A stretch of DNA of 43,688 nucleotides from Rhodospirillales bacterium (GCA_028291345.1 JAQGIF010000232.1:1-43688); one strand, 5' to 3'; positions 29,083 through 37,725 are shown, counted from the first letter of the stretch. A program made the numbers and translations. The notes: generated by a model from the sequence alone, not told the origin.

Positions 29083-29190
29083 CTTATTGCCTGAGGTCTA
29101 TTACCGGATTTGTTACACCCCGTCATCGCGCGATGCGATCTTTCGCTACGTTCGATTCCATCCGGGCACGAATTGCTTTAGGTTCTTCCG

Positions 29191-30090
29191 ATGCGTGAAA
29201 TCGGATCAGGTCTTTGGCAGGCGACGGTGCGGCTGGGCGATAGCCCGGTCGAGCCTTTTGCCGATTTTTTGGAGCGTGACTCGGTTGGGGTCTCCATATT
29301 CGAAACACAGGATACGGAAAGCGGGGCGGTCGGCTGGGCGGTTACCGCGCTCTATCGCTCGCCGCCTGATGCCGGTGCGCTGGGCGGCGGGCTGGCGCTG
29401 ATCGCCGCCGCCAATGGTCTGCCGGAACCCACTTTAAAAGTCGCACCGCTGCCGCCCGCCGATTGGCTGGCCGACGCCTATGCCGGCTTTCCGGCCCGGC
29501 ACATCGACCGCTTCTTCGTCCATGGTTCGCATGTGGCGCCGCCATCCGGCGGGGTTATCCCGCTCCATATCGATGCCGCGACCGCTTTCGGTTCGGGCGA
29601 GCATGCGACCACGGAAGGATGCCTGCTGGCGATCTCCGATCTGCGCCGGAGCGGCAAGACCATCGGGCGCGCCCTCGACATGGGCACTGGCTCCGGCATC
29701 CTGGCCATCGCGGTCGCGAAGCTGTTCCCCACGGCGCGGCTCTCAGCGGTCGATATCGACGCGGAATCGGCACGGGTCGCCAATTTGAATGCCGAGTTGA
29801 ATGGAGTGAAAGCGCGTGTTCGCGCGGTGCAGGGGAATGGCTATCTGAGCTCCCTTGCGGCGCGCGGTCCGCGTTTCGATGTGATTATCGCGAACATATT
29901 GGCGCGGCCGCTGATCCGAATGGCGCCTTCGCTGCATGATCGACTCGTGCCCGGCGGCATCGCCATCCTATCCGGGCTGCTGCGGCGGCAGGAGGCGGCG
30001 GTGCTGGGTGCTCATAAGGCTGTGGGCCTGCGGCTGGTGGGCCGCAAGCCGATCGGTGAATGGACGACATTGATATTGAGGCGACCATGA
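29191..30090 (+). CDS. prmA: Ribosomal protein L11 methyltransferase
   Basis: 299 residues. The N-terminal substrate-recognition domain is followed by a class I SAM domain: DAATAFGSGEHATTEGCLLA, LDMGTGSGILAIAVAKL (SAM loop), VDIDAES and VIIANILARPL, all typical of PrmA. It trimethylates amino groups of L11 and acts in the cytoplasm. The stop overlaps the ATG of the aminopeptidase gene (ATGA at 30087-30090). It is divergent from cstA. Confidence 0.92.
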   Translation: MREIGSGLWQATVRLGDSPVEPFADFLERDSVGVSIFETQDTESGAVGWAVTALYRSPPDAGALGGGLALIAAANGLPEPTLKVAPLPPADWLADAYAGFPARHIDRFFVHGSHVAPPSGGVIPLHIDAATAFGSGEHATTEGCLLAISDLRRSGKTIGRALDMGTGSGILAIAVAKLFPTARLSAVDIDAESARVANLNAELNGVKARVRAVQGNGYLSSLAARGPRFDVIIANILARPLIRMAPSLHDRLVPGGIAILSGLLRRQEAAVLGAHKAVGLRLVGRKPIGEWTTLILRRP

Positions 30091-31889
30091 CAAATCCTGT
30101 CCCCCTGAATGCTTCACTCGCCGAACGCCTGGCCGCTTTGCGCGCGCTGATGGGTGCGCGTGCCCTCGACGCCGTGCTGGTGCCGCGCGGGGACGAGCAT
30201 CTCGGCGAATATGTGCCGCCTTCCGCCGAGCGGCTGGCCTGGCTGACGGGTTTCACCGGCTCTGCCGGCCTGGCGGTGATTTTAAAGGATAGCGCCGCCC
30301 TATTTGTCGATGGGCGCTATACGCTGCAGGCGGCTCAGCAGGCTCCCACGCAGCTCTATGAAATTCACTCCCTGACGACCGAGCCTTATGCGGCCTGGCT
30401 GCGGGCGCTGCTCGGGAAGAACCGGCGCGTTGGTTACGACCCCTGGCTGCATTCCGCCGCCGCTATCCAATCGCTGAAGACCGAGCTTGCCGCCGGCGGC
30501 ATCGAGGCGGTCGCGCTTTCCGCCAACCCCATCGACGCAATTTGGGCCGATCGGCCGGCCCCACCGACGGCGCCGATCGTGCCGCATCCCTTGGCCTATG
30601 CCGGGGTAGATTCCGCCGAGAAGCGCGACCGGATCGGCCGTGAGCTCGCGGCGTCGGGCGTCGGCGCCACGGTGCTGACCCAGCCCGATTCGATCGCCTG
30701 GCTGCTGAACATCCGCGGCGGCGACGTGCCCAACGCGCCCCTGCCGCTCAGTTTCGCCATATTGATGGCTGACGGCCATGTCGCTTTGTTCGTCGATGAG
30801 CGCAAGTTGAGCCCCGAAACGCGGGCGCATCTCGGCAATGCCGTCACGACCGCTGCACCCGACCTGTTCGGCCCGACCCTGGATCGCCTCGCCAAGATGG
30901 AGAAGGCAGTCCGCTTCGACCCGCAAAACACTCCGGCCTGGGTGGCGGACCGCCTGAACGCCGCTGGCGCGAAGCTGTCGCCGGGGCTCGACCCGTGCCA
31001 GTTGCCCAAGGCGATCAAGAACGAGGCCGAGATCGAGGGCGCGCGCGAAGCGCATCGGCGCGACGGCGCGGCCTTGGTCAAGTTCTTTACGTGGCTGGAC
31101 CATGCGATGGAGACAGCGCCGCCGACCGAGATCACCGCGGCCGAGCGGCTGGCCGAATTCCGGGCGCAGCAGGAGCTGTTCATGGGGCCGAGCTTCGATA
31201 CCATCTCCGGCGCGGCGGAGCATGGCGCCGTGGTGCATTACCGGGCGATGCCGGACTCGGACAAGCAGCTGGCGCCCGGCATGATGTATCTACTCGATAG
31301 TGGCGGCCAGTATCTCGACGCTACCACGGACGTCACCCGCACAATGGCGCTGGGCGAGCCGACGCGGGACATGTGCCATCATTTCACCCTGGTGTTGAAG
31401 GGCCATATCGCGCTGGGTAAGGCGCGCTTCCCGTCAGGCACCAGCGGCGGGCAACTCGACGCGCTGGCCCGCGCTCCGCTATGGGACGCGGGCGTGGATT
31501 ACGACCACGGCACCGGTCACGGCGTCGGCAGCTATCTGTCCGTGCATGAAGGGCCGCAGCGCATCTTCAAGAACGGCGCCGCGCCACTCGAGCCCGGCAT
31601 GATCGTCTCGAACGAGCCCGGCTATTACCGCACCGGCGAATATGGCATCCGCATCGAAAATCTGGTGCTGGTGAAGACGGCCGAGATACCGGAGGCCGAA
31701 CGCCAGATGCTGGAGTTCGAGACCCTGACCCTGGCCCCGATCGATCGCGATCTGATCGACGTCGCTATGCTGACCGCGCCGGAGCGGGCATGGATCAACG
31801 ATTACCACGCGCGGGTCTATGCGACCTTGGCGGAGCGGCTGAACGAGACTGAGCGCGAGTGGCTGGCAGAGGCTGTAGCCGCACTGTGA
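30087..31889 (+). CDS. Xaa-Pro aminopeptidase (M24B family)
   Basis: 600 residues, the long three-domain form of aminopeptidase P, as in eukaryotic XPNPEP1. Two creatinase-like N-terminal domains (about 1-290) precede a pita-bread catalytic domain. The dimetal ligands are Asp404 (LLDSGGQY), Asp415 (TTDVTRT), His478 (GTGHGVG), Glu510 (NEPGYY) and Glu524 (RIENLVL), with spacing as in the human enzyme. It removes N-terminal residues before proline. No signal peptide is present. The start is chosen by the ATGA overlap with prmA. Confidence 0.92.
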   Translation: MTNPVPLNASLAERLAALRALMGARALDAVLVPRGDEHLGEYVPPSAERLAWLTGFTGSAGLAVILKDSAALFVDGRYTLQAAQQAPTQLYEIHSLTTEPYAAWLRALLGKNRRVGYDPWLHSAAAIQSLKTELAAGGIEAVALSANPIDAIWADRPAPPTAPIVPHPLAYAGVDSAEKRDRIGRELAASGVGATVLTQPDSIAWLLNIRGGDVPNAPLPLSFAILMADGHVALFVDERKLSPETRAHLGNAVTTAAPDLFGPTLDRLAKMEKAVRFDPQNTPAWVADRLNAAGAKLSPGLDPCQLPKAIKNEAEIEGAREAHRRDGAALVKFFTWLDHAMETAPPTEITAAERLAEFRAQQELFMGPSFDTISGAAEHGAVVHYRAMPDSDKQLAPGMMYLLDSGGQYLDATTDVTRTMALGEPTRDMCHHFTLVLKGHIALGKARFPSGTSGGQLDALARAPLWDAGVDYDHGTGHGVGSYLSVHEGPQRIFKNGAAPLEPGMIVSNEPGYYRTGEYGIRIENLVLVKTAEIPEAERQMLEFETLTLAPIDRDLIDVAMLTAPERAWINDYHARVYATLAERLNETEREWLAEAVAAL

Positions 31890-31941
31890 GGGGCGCATTC
31901 ATATTTGCGTGTTGAACCTCGGGCGAGGCATCGTTTGAATT

Positions 31942-32301
31942 ATGACAACGCTGATGAAGCCCGTTCTCCTATTCCTGCTCACCCTCTGTGTCACTCCGGC
32001 CGCATCGGCAGCCGACATTAACGGCGCATGGAAAATCCATGGCAGCGTGTTCTTCAACGCGGTGGATACGATTTGCCATTTCAAAGCCGGTGAGGGCGGC
32101 GGCACTGAGGCGACTTGCGAGAATAAGGGTATGCCGGGCGCGTTCACTCCGGCAGCGGTCACCGACAAGACCGTGGCCTGGAACTGGGACGCTGGACCGG
32201 CAGTGCTCAGCTTCCAGGCGGCCTTCACCTCGGACACGGCCATGAAGGGCGAGATCAAGGTGCGGGGCTTCACAGGCAGTTTTACCGCGACGAGGCAGTA
32301 G
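31942..32301 (+). CDS. Small exported protein of unknown function
   Basis: 119 residues. A signal peptide (residues about 1-23, ending in ASA before ADINGAWK) is followed by a short beta-rich domain with a pair of cysteines (TICHF, ATCENKG) that may form a disulfide. The ADINGAWK start resembles small lipocalin-like periplasmic proteins, but the family is not recognised with confidence. It follows the aminopeptidase by 52 bases and may have its own promoter. Confidence 0.65.
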   Translation: MTTLMKPVLLFLLTLCVTPAASAADINGAWKIHGSVFFNAVDTICHFKAGEGGGTEATCENKGMPGAFTPAAVTDKTVAWNWDAGPAVLSFQAAFTSDTAMKGEIKVRGFTGSFTATRQ

Positions 32302-32447
32302 CGAAACCCCATGCGGCCGCATTTATACGTAATTCTAAGTAAAATTTTAAATGCTTGGGAAATTGTCCGCGACGCATCATAAACTCAAACGTATAAGCGT
32401 TCGCGTTCGTCGAACCGGCTTCTGACGCTCTTATTCTGGATGAATGC

Positions 32448-33350
32448 GTGGCTTCGTGCGACAGAAACTCCCAGCCGGCGCTGGCGCTGCGGATCGGGAT
32501 GATTTCTTACTTATCGCTTTATCCCTTCGCATTTCACGTAGTTCCGGGCGGCGTCGGCCCCTTGCGGATGCTGCTCTATAAATGGGGTAAGACGCGGGAA
32601 CGCGGCGATTTCCGTTCGAACATATTATTCTATATGCCGTTCGGCTTCGTCGGCATGGTTTCGGTTGGCAAGAGGGCTAGCATCGGGCGGCTCGCGGTCA
32701 CTGTCGCTATCGGCGGCGCCCTCAGTTTCCCCATGGAATCGCAGCAATATTACGATGCCGGTCGCGACCGCGAGGCCACCGATGTTGATGCGAACACGCT
32801 GGGAACGATCGTCGGCACCGCCATCGGCTGGGTGTTCGGGCGGGATTTCCGCTGGCCGTTGCTGCGTGAGCTTTCGGCCAATCGCATTCCGGCGCTGCTG
32901 TTATGGGCCTGGGTCGGCTATCGGCTGTATCCATGCGGGCTGACGATCAATTTGCATAGATACTGGGACGCGCTGAAGCCGCTCGTGCTTTACCCGCAGA
33001 CGTCACCCTATCGCTATTCCGGGAGACCGCCGTCTGGCTCACTCTCGCCGTATTGATCGAAAGATTGCCGGCCCGCCGCTGTCGGCGGCCATATTCCGGC
33101 GCTTCGCCGGCTTCATCCTGCTCCAGGCATCCCTATTATTGCGACCTGGATCAGCATCTCGCAAATTCTGGGGATGGTGCTGGCCTATGGCCAGTGGCGT
33201 GTTGAGGCGCTGGCCGCGCGTGCCGATCGTTGCCGCGGCCATTTTGCTCTGCGCTTTTGTCACCGTGTTCCGGCTCGAGCGTTTCGAACTCGCCGACTTC
33301 GGGGGACATTACGGCTAGATGCCGTTCCTGAGCTTTATGAAGGGCTCGAT
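32448..33350 (+). pseudogene. Decayed VanZ-like membrane protein gene
   Basis: The first frame (GTG at 32448) encodes a VanZ-like core: DFRSNILFYMPFGFVGMVS, then ESQQYYDAGRDREATDVDAN and TLGTIVGTAIGW. After about 33010 the expected hydrophobic protein continues in changing frames: LFRETAVWLTLAVLIERL, then AAIFRRFAGFILLQA, then IPIIATWISISQILGMVLAY, then VPIVAAAILLCAFVTVFRLE. A TAG at 33316-33318 interrupts GGHYG-MPFLSFMKGSI. At least four one-base shifts and one nonsense codon are needed, so the gene is dead unless the sequence has local errors. The 5' part could still give a truncated protein of 202 residues. Confidence 0.7.
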
Positions 33351-33528
33351 CGATCGCCCGGTTTGGGTGTCGCAACGATCTGGGATCGCCGCCCCGCTTC
33401 GCGATAGGACGTGGTGGGCCGCTTTCACATCGGCTCATCCCTGTCTCAGCCGATAACGCGGCTGAATAGTCGCCTGTCGCAGCCGTCCCGCATTAGACAG
33501 GTCCTTCGTGACGGACAGCCTGCGTTTG

Positions 33529-34590
33529 TCAGGCAGCCAGCCGATCGTTCAGCCCCAGTAGAGCCGCCGCGTTGCCGCCGAGTACTTGGGCTGCGCGCTG
33601 GGGTCCGAGCTGGCCGCGGAGCGAGGAGACGAGGTCCCGCGTTCGGCCGCTCGTTCCCTCGGGATGTGGATAATCCGACGACCACAGGACATGATCCGCG
33701 CCGATATAGTCGATTTGCTCCAGCCCGCGCGGATCGTCCATGAAGGTGGCCCAGCATTGCCCGAACCAGTATTCGCTGGGTGGGCGGGGCAGGCGCGGAT
33801 TGAGATAATCGGCGAACGTATCGTGGATCCGGTCGGCATGTTCGAGCGCAGACGGGATCCAGCTGATGCCGCCCTCCGCGAACAGCAGGCGGACGGCGGG
33901 ATGGCGCTCCAATAATCCGGTGAAAACGAAATGGGCCCAAACGTTGCGGAAGGGCTGGCTGGTGCGGGTGAGGAAGGTGCCAAGCCCGCCTGGCCCGTTA
34001 TCTTCCGGCGTCTCGCTGGTATGGAAGGCGGTGACGAGGCCGCTCTCCTCGATCGCCGACCAAAGCGGCGACATCTCCGGCGCGGTATAGCTGGTGCCTC
34101 TGAGCGCCCCCGGCATCATGAACAACCCGAATCCCAGCGATTTCAGGTGGGCCAGATAATCGGCGCAGGCCTCCGGCTGATAGACGGTCGGCAATATGGC
34201 AACGCCCTGAAGTCTGCCGCTGGATTTCGCGCAGAAATCTGACAGCCATTCATTGTAGGCATTGATGCAGCGTGTGCGGAGCGCGGGGTCTTTGATGGCG
34301 TACATGCCCATGGCCCGCTGCGGGAACAGGATCGAGACGTCGATTCCTTCTGAATCCATCACGGCGAGGCGGCCGGCAAGGTCGCCGACCCCGGGCTGGG
34401 CGTCCGAATAGGCGATCAGTTCGGGAAATAGGAGGAATACGGGCATGCTTTGCCCGTCGACGACCAGGGCGCCGCCTTCCAGCCTGGGCGCAAGGTCCCG
34501 GTCGGCCGCCGGCAGCGACGCCGGAAGCAGATCGCTCCAGAATTCGGGCGGTTCAACCAGATGTTCGTCCGCCGATATGACGATACTCAT
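33529..34590 (-). CDS. Amidohydrolase family protein (Amidohydro_2)
   Basis: 353 residues, TIM-barrel amidohydrolase related to ACMSD-type decarboxylases. The N-terminal metal motif is again D-x-H like (SADEHLVE, with Glu in the middle), the metal histidine is in TAFHTSE and the catalytic aspartate in WSSDYPHPEGT. A GGGAGG site precedes the ATG at 34590. It is a distant paralogue of the gene at 1892-2992: the first residues and the SSDYPH/ANDFPH motif correspond, but the middle differs. Substrate unknown. Confidence 0.85.
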   Translation of the reverse strand: MSIVISADEHLVEPPEFWSDLLPASLPAADRDLAPRLEGGALVVDGQSMPVFLLFPELIAYSDAQPGVGDLAGRLAVMDSEGIDVSILFPQRAMGMYAIKDPALRTRCINAYNEWLSDFCAKSSGRLQGVAILPTVYQPEACADYLAHLKSLGFGLFMMPGALRGTSYTAPEMSPLWSAIEESGLVTAFHTSETPEDNGPGGLGTFLTRTSQPFRNVWAHFVFTGLLERHPAVRLLFAEGGISWIPSALEHADRIHDTFADYLNPRLPRPPSEYWFGQCWATFMDDPRGLEQIDYIGADHVLWSSDYPHPEGTSGRTRDLVSSLRGQLGPQRAAQVLGGNAAALLGLNDRLAA

Positions 34591-34655
34591 GCGTTCCTCC
34601 CTGTCTCGCGGGTATTTTATTATGCAGGGCCGAAGAGCGAAGCGTATTCCGCCAT

Positions 34656-34841
34656 CTACCGATACCCCGCCATGCCGATTATTCCGAAATCCGGCTTCCT
34701 GTGGAAATTGTTTCTTTGTAGTAATCTGCGCAACGGCGTTGAGACCGCGGATCGGCGCAATACGCTTCGCACTTCCCACGCTGCCGAGATCAGCTTAATG
34801 GGGATGCGCCCCTGGTCGATCTCGATGAGGATATGGTTCAT
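34656..34841 (-). CDS. Possible small protein downstream of the MerR regulator
   Basis: A 61-codon frame starts one base after the merR stop (TGA-A-ATG) with a GGAG site in the end of merR, so coupling is possible. It begins MNHILIEIDQGRIPIKLISA and is basic towards its end. No family is recognised and codon use gives no clear support. It fills the gap between merR and the amidohydrolase and may be chance. Confidence 0.25.
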   Translation of the reverse strand: MNHILIEIDQGRIPIKLISAAWEVRSVLRRSAVSTPLRRLLQRNNFHRKPDFGIIGMAGYR

Positions 34842-34842
34842 T

Positions 34843-35286
34843 TCAAACTCCAGCCAAACCGTCGATGATCGGGCAATCGGGGCGATTATCGCCATCGCAG
34901 CCTTCGGCAAGGTGTCGAAGCGTGCCGCGCATGCTCTTCAATGCAGCGATGCGGGAATCGAGTTCCGCGATATGGGCCAATACCAGCGCCTTCACGTCGG
35001 CGCTGTTGCGTCCATCATCGTCCCAGAGTGACAGCAGGCGGCGTATCTCATCCAGTGAAAACCCCAATGTCCGCGCCCGCTTGATGAATTCCAGGCGGTT
35101 GATGTCGCCGTCGTCATAGGTACGGTAATTGCCTGCGGTCCGGCCGACCTTTGAGATCAGGCCGATCGCTTCATAATAGCGGATCATCTTGACGGAGATG
35201 CCGGAGCGGCTCGCCGCGCCACCGATATTAAGCGCGGTTGCGGCAGGCTTTGGCCGTTCTTTCGAAACGTGGGTTGCGATTCTCAC
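34843..35286 (-). CDS. MerR family regulator, CueR-like
   Basis: 147 residues. The N-terminal winged helix (LNIGGAASRSGISVKMIRYY, then EAIGL) and dimerisation helix are followed by a metal loop C-D-G-D-N-R-P-D-C-P with Cys130 and Cys138, eight residues apart as in CueR (Cys112 and Cys120), which binds Cu(I). The start is a GTG at 35286. A CueR-type dyad lies about 30 bases upstream. A methyltransferase on the same strand lies just before it; no copper ATPase, chaperone or oxidase gene is in the window except the distant Sco gene. Confidence 0.85.
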   Translation of the reverse strand: MRIATHVSKERPKPAATALNIGGAASRSGISVKMIRYYEAIGLISKVGRTAGNYRTYDDGDINRLEFIKRARTLGFSLDEIRRLLSLWDDDGRNSADVKALVLAHIAELDSRIAALKSMRGTLRHLAEGCDGDNRPDCPIIDGLAGV

Positions 35287-35316
35287 GATGCCCTCGTCGT
35301 CATGGCAACTTCATCA

Positions 35317-35337
35317 ACCCTCCAGCCATAGGAGGGT
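35317..35337. promoter_or_regulatory. CueR-type operator upstream of merR
   Basis: Perfect dyad ACCCTCC (35317-35323), seven bases, GGAGGGT (35331-35337). It resembles the ACCTTCC-7-GGAAGGT operators of CueR and, read leftward, lies in a suitable position to be the stretched spacer of the merR promoter. No other gene faces it, so it probably serves autoregulation. Confidence 0.65.
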
Positions 35338-35353
35338 CGAGAGCTGTTCACGG

Positions 35354-36013
35354 TCACCGGGGCGTGGCCCGGCCTTCATACATATAGGTCATCGGCCTGG
35401 GGCCCGGCAGGTATTCGTTATGAAGCGTCGAGATCGTGAAGCCGGAATCGCCGATCAGCGCATCGATCTTGCGGTTCAGATGACAGCCGCCGGTGAAATG
35501 CTTCCAGACGGGGGTCAGCCCGTCCTGCCAGCGCACGACGCCTGGATCGGGCGCGCGGCCATGCTCGACGAACAGCAACTGCCCGCCGGGTTTCAGCACC
35601 CGCCGCATTTCGCCCAACGCCCTGGCGGCGCCGGGAATGGTGCAGAGCGTCCAGGTTGTGACGACCGTATCGATGCTGCCGTCATCAAGCGGCAGTGCCT
35701 CGCTCGATCCTTCGATCAGCTCGACCTGCAGGGTCGGCGGGGGCAGGGCGGCGCGGCGCCGGGCGGCCATCGCAAGCAATTCGGGCGATGGATCGATCCC
35801 GATCACCGCGCTGACGTTCGGGCCGTAAAAGGGCAGATTCAGCCCTGGGCCGATGCCGATCTCAAGGATCCTGCCCTCAGCGGCCTGCCCGACACGCTGC
35901 CGGAACGGTACCATCGCCGCCTGCTGCATGGCAGCTTCAAGGATGCGAGGCAAGATGACCCGTGAATAGAATCCTATGGCCGGCTCCCACTTATTCCGTC
36001 TGGCTGCGGCCAA
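35354..36013 (-). CDS. Class I SAM-dependent methyltransferase
   Basis: 219 residues from a TTG start. The SAM loop LEIGIGPGLNLPFY, the strand-2 acidic end IGIDPSPE and the motif LPLDDGSIDTVVTTWTLCTI mark the UbiE/Methyltransf_11 type. Relatives start with a GFYxRxILPRxL segment, which here lies ahead of the first nearby ATG (35929). The TTG at 36013 keeps that segment and has AGGA eight bases before it, so it is preferred; an ATG at 36151 would add an unlikely leader inside the PAP2 relic. The acceptor is unknown. Its stop precedes the CueR-type operator. Confidence 0.75.
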   Translation of the reverse strand: MAAARRNKWEPAIGFYSRVILPRILEAAMQQAAMVPFRQRVGQAAEGRILEIGIGPGLNLPFYGPNVSAVIGIDPSPELLAMAARRRAALPPPTLQVELIEGSSEALPLDDGSIDTVVTTWTLCTIPGAARALGEMRRVLKPGGQLLFVEHGRAPDPGVVRWQDGLTPVWKHFTGGCHLNRKIDALIGDSGFTISTLHNEYLPGPRPMTYMYEGRATPR

Positions 36014-36062
36014 ATCCCATTTCCTGGGCGGGAGCCCTATCGTCCGGCCAGATGCCTGCCGA

Positions 36063-36640
36063 TTAGGCCAGCCCCGTCGCTGTGCCCTGCAAACCCGAGG
36101 ACACATTATAAGCATCTGCGAGAAAGATGAACATAAGCGCGTGCACCACATACATACGCGTCTGGAACTGCCGAAGCATGTGCTCCGACAGCATTACCAA
36201 GGGCCGAATTTTTATGAACAGCATCACGCAACCTGGTCCGAGCACCAGCGCGCCGACAATATCGCTCGGATATTGGTAACCCACAGCGGCCTGAGGACGC
36301 CGACGGTCACGAAGGCCAGGAGAAGGCAATCACTCCAGCAAGACGGTTGTTCAGAAGGATTATGGTGTAAAGCGAACGATACAAAGTCAACGTATCGCCT
36401 GGAAACGATCACAGGCGTTCCCATTTTTGGTCGAGAGCGGTCGGATCGATGATCCGTAAACTGAGCGTGGAATCTAAGTGTGGGCGTATGTGGATCGTTA
36501 TGTGATGCTGCAACCATACCGACAGCACAGTAGCGACACAGGTCGCAAGTAAACCAACCAGCATTCGTCCGGGCCGTTCGACGGAGTCGGATAAGAACGA
36601 CAAGATAATAAGAAAGAAAAACCGGGAATCCCCGGGCCGA
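36063..36640 (-). pseudogene. Decayed PAP2-type membrane phosphatase gene
   Basis: Read leftward, successive pieces follow the order of a PAP2-superfamily protein: a helix LVGLLATCVATVLSVWLQHH, then DPTALDQKWERL, then SFPGDTLTLYRSLYTIIL (PAP2 motif 2 normally SFPSD or SFPSGH), then LLLAFVTVGVLRPLW, then GYQYPSDIVGALVLG (motif 3 normally HYPSD) and a last part ending at the stop at 36063. A TGA (36411-36409) splits the second and third pieces, and two frame changes occur near 36325 and 36285. The motif-3 histidine is Gln. It was probably a lipid phosphate or undecaprenyl phosphatase-like enzyme before decay. Confidence 0.65.
36612..36635 (-). terminator. Possible leftward terminator
   Basis: Read leftward: CCGGG, four bases, CCCGG (36635-36622), then TTTTT-C-TTTC. 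The stem is only five pairs, and the site overlaps the first codons of the PAP2 relic, so the symmetry could be accidental. It could act as a second stop for rpsU transcripts. Confidence 0.35.
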
Positions 36641-36729
36641 TTTGCCTAAAAGGCGCTCACGGCGTCGAACCTTCGGAGGCGGGCCGAACTCCAGAGATGA
36701 CTGTTTAAAGTCCGCTGCAAATAAACGCC

Positions 36730-36756
36730 AAAAGCTCCGCCGCTGGCGGAGCTTTT
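36730..36756. terminator. Bidirectional intrinsic terminator after rpsU
   Basis: Perfect arms AAAAGCTCCGCC (36730-36741) and GGCGGAGCTTTT (36745-36756) with a GCT loop. The T run works in both directions; leftward it ends the rpsU transcript about 45 bases after the stop. Confidence 0.88.
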
Positions 36757-36801
36757 ATAGGACGCGGTATCGAAAGGCCGAAGAGATTCGGCCGCGAAGA
36801 C

Positions 36802-37008
36802 TCAGAAGCCTTCGCGATCCATCCGCTTACGCAGAAGCTTGCGGGCGCGGCGAACGGCCTCGGCCTGCTCCCGGGCGCGCTTTTCCGACGGCTTCTCATA
36901 GCTGCGGCGAAGCTTCATCTCGCGGAAAATGCCTTCGCGCTGCATCTTCTTCTTGAGCGCGCGCAGCGCTTGATCGACATTGTTGTCGCGGACCAGAACG
37001 TGGACGAT
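36802..37008 (-). CDS. rpsU: 30S ribosomal protein S21, without a canonical start codon
   Basis: 68 codons read as [20 protein letters not shown] and on through a full S21 ([38 protein letters not shown]) to EGF and a TGA. S21 is a small basic 30S protein near the anti-Shine-Dalgarno end of 16S RNA. From the in-frame stop upstream to the VRDNN motif there is no ATG, GTG or TTG. The best candidates are ATC at 37008 (GGAG eight bases before it) or GTC at 37005, which aligns with Met1 of relatives and has AGGA six bases before it. The remainder is intact and well conserved, and a terminator follows, so the gene is probably functional. Confidence 0.88.
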   Translation of the reverse strand: MVHVLVRDNNVDQALRALKKKMQREGIFREMKLRRSYEKPSEKRAREQAEAVRRARKLLRKRMDREGF

Positions 37009-37068
37009 GGGTCCTACTCCCGTTGGTGGGCGCTGTTCCTCGGCAAGAGGATTGAAATGCGCCGGTTG

Positions 37069-37096
37069 TTGACGAACTAATGGGTTGACGAATTAA
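37069..37096. promoter_or_regulatory. Duplicated TTGACGAAyTAA element between rpsU and def
   Basis: TTGACGAACTAA (37069-37080) and TTGACGAATTAA (37085-37096) repeat with a 16-base period, and a further TTGACC follows at about 37113. Each contains a -35-like TTGAC. They lie in the divergent gap between rpsU and def and may be promoter elements for def. No clear -10 was placed. Confidence 0.35.
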
Positions 37097-37179
37097 GCTC
37101 AGTAATCTGCAGGTTGACCACCTGTAAATTGGATGCGCGTTCTACCACTACAAGTCTGAATTTGAAAGGCCTCGCGGAA

Positions 37180-37725
37180 ATGTCTCTTCTATCTGTCCTG
37201 CGGATGGGTGATCCGGTCCTGCGCGGCATCGCCGCCCCGGTTGTCGACCCGACCGATTCTGCGATCGGCGCGCTGGCCGAATCGATGATGGAAACCATGA
37301 TCGATGCGCCTGGTGTCGGGTTGGCCGCGCCGCAAATCGGCCATTCGCTGCGCATGATCGTCATGCGCCTTATCTCCGACCGCAGCGGAGTGGACGAACC
37401 GCCGCGCATGATCGCGCTGATTAATCCGGAGCTTGAGGCGATAGGAACCGAGATCGAATTCGGCTGGGAAGGGTGCCTGTCAGTGCCCGAATTAAGAGGT
37501 GTCGTGCCGCGCTATGCGCGAATCACCTATCGCGGCTGGCTGCCCGACGGTACCCGAGTCGAGAGTGAGGCCGAGGGTTTCCAGGCACGAATCCTGCAGC
37601 ATGAGGTCGATCACCTGGACGGCATCCTCTATCTCGACCGGATGCGCGACTTCGCGACCTTGGGCTATGGGCCGGAAATCCAGGCCGCGGCCGAGGCCGC
37701 GCAGCGCTCGGATGATGCCCTGTGA
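37180..37725 (+). CDS. def: Peptide deformylase
   Basis: 181 residues. It removes the formyl group from N-terminal formyl-methionine of new proteins using Fe2+. Motif 1 is GVGLAAPQIG, motif 2 EGCLS with metal ligand Cys99, and motif 3 QHEVDH with His141, catalytic Glu142 and His145. The ATG at 37180 gives the usual MSLLSVLRMGDPVL start; the frame from 37114 is unlikely. The stop overlaps the GTG of the COQ9 gene. There is no fmt beside it, so this is probably not the housekeeping def-fmt locus; a second def elsewhere is likely (inference). Confidence 0.93.
   Translation: MSLLSVLRMGDPVLRGIAAPVVDPTDSAIGALAESMMETMIDAPGVGLAAPQIGHSLRMIVMRLISDRSGVDEPPRMIALINPELEAIGTEIEFGWEGCLSVPELRGVVPRYARITYRGWLPDGTRVESEAEGFQARILQHEVDHLDGILYLDRMRDFATLGYGPEIQAAAEAAQRSDDAL

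Noticed and set aside
35975-35977. ATA as start codon of the methyltransferase
   Set aside because: The conserved GFYSRVILPR start aligns with it, but a TTG at 36013 with a well spaced AGGA is a better and canonical-type start.
35976-36452. A 158-codon rightward frame between methyltransferase and rpsU
   Set aside because: No domain or ribosome site; the leftward PAP2 relic explains the region better.
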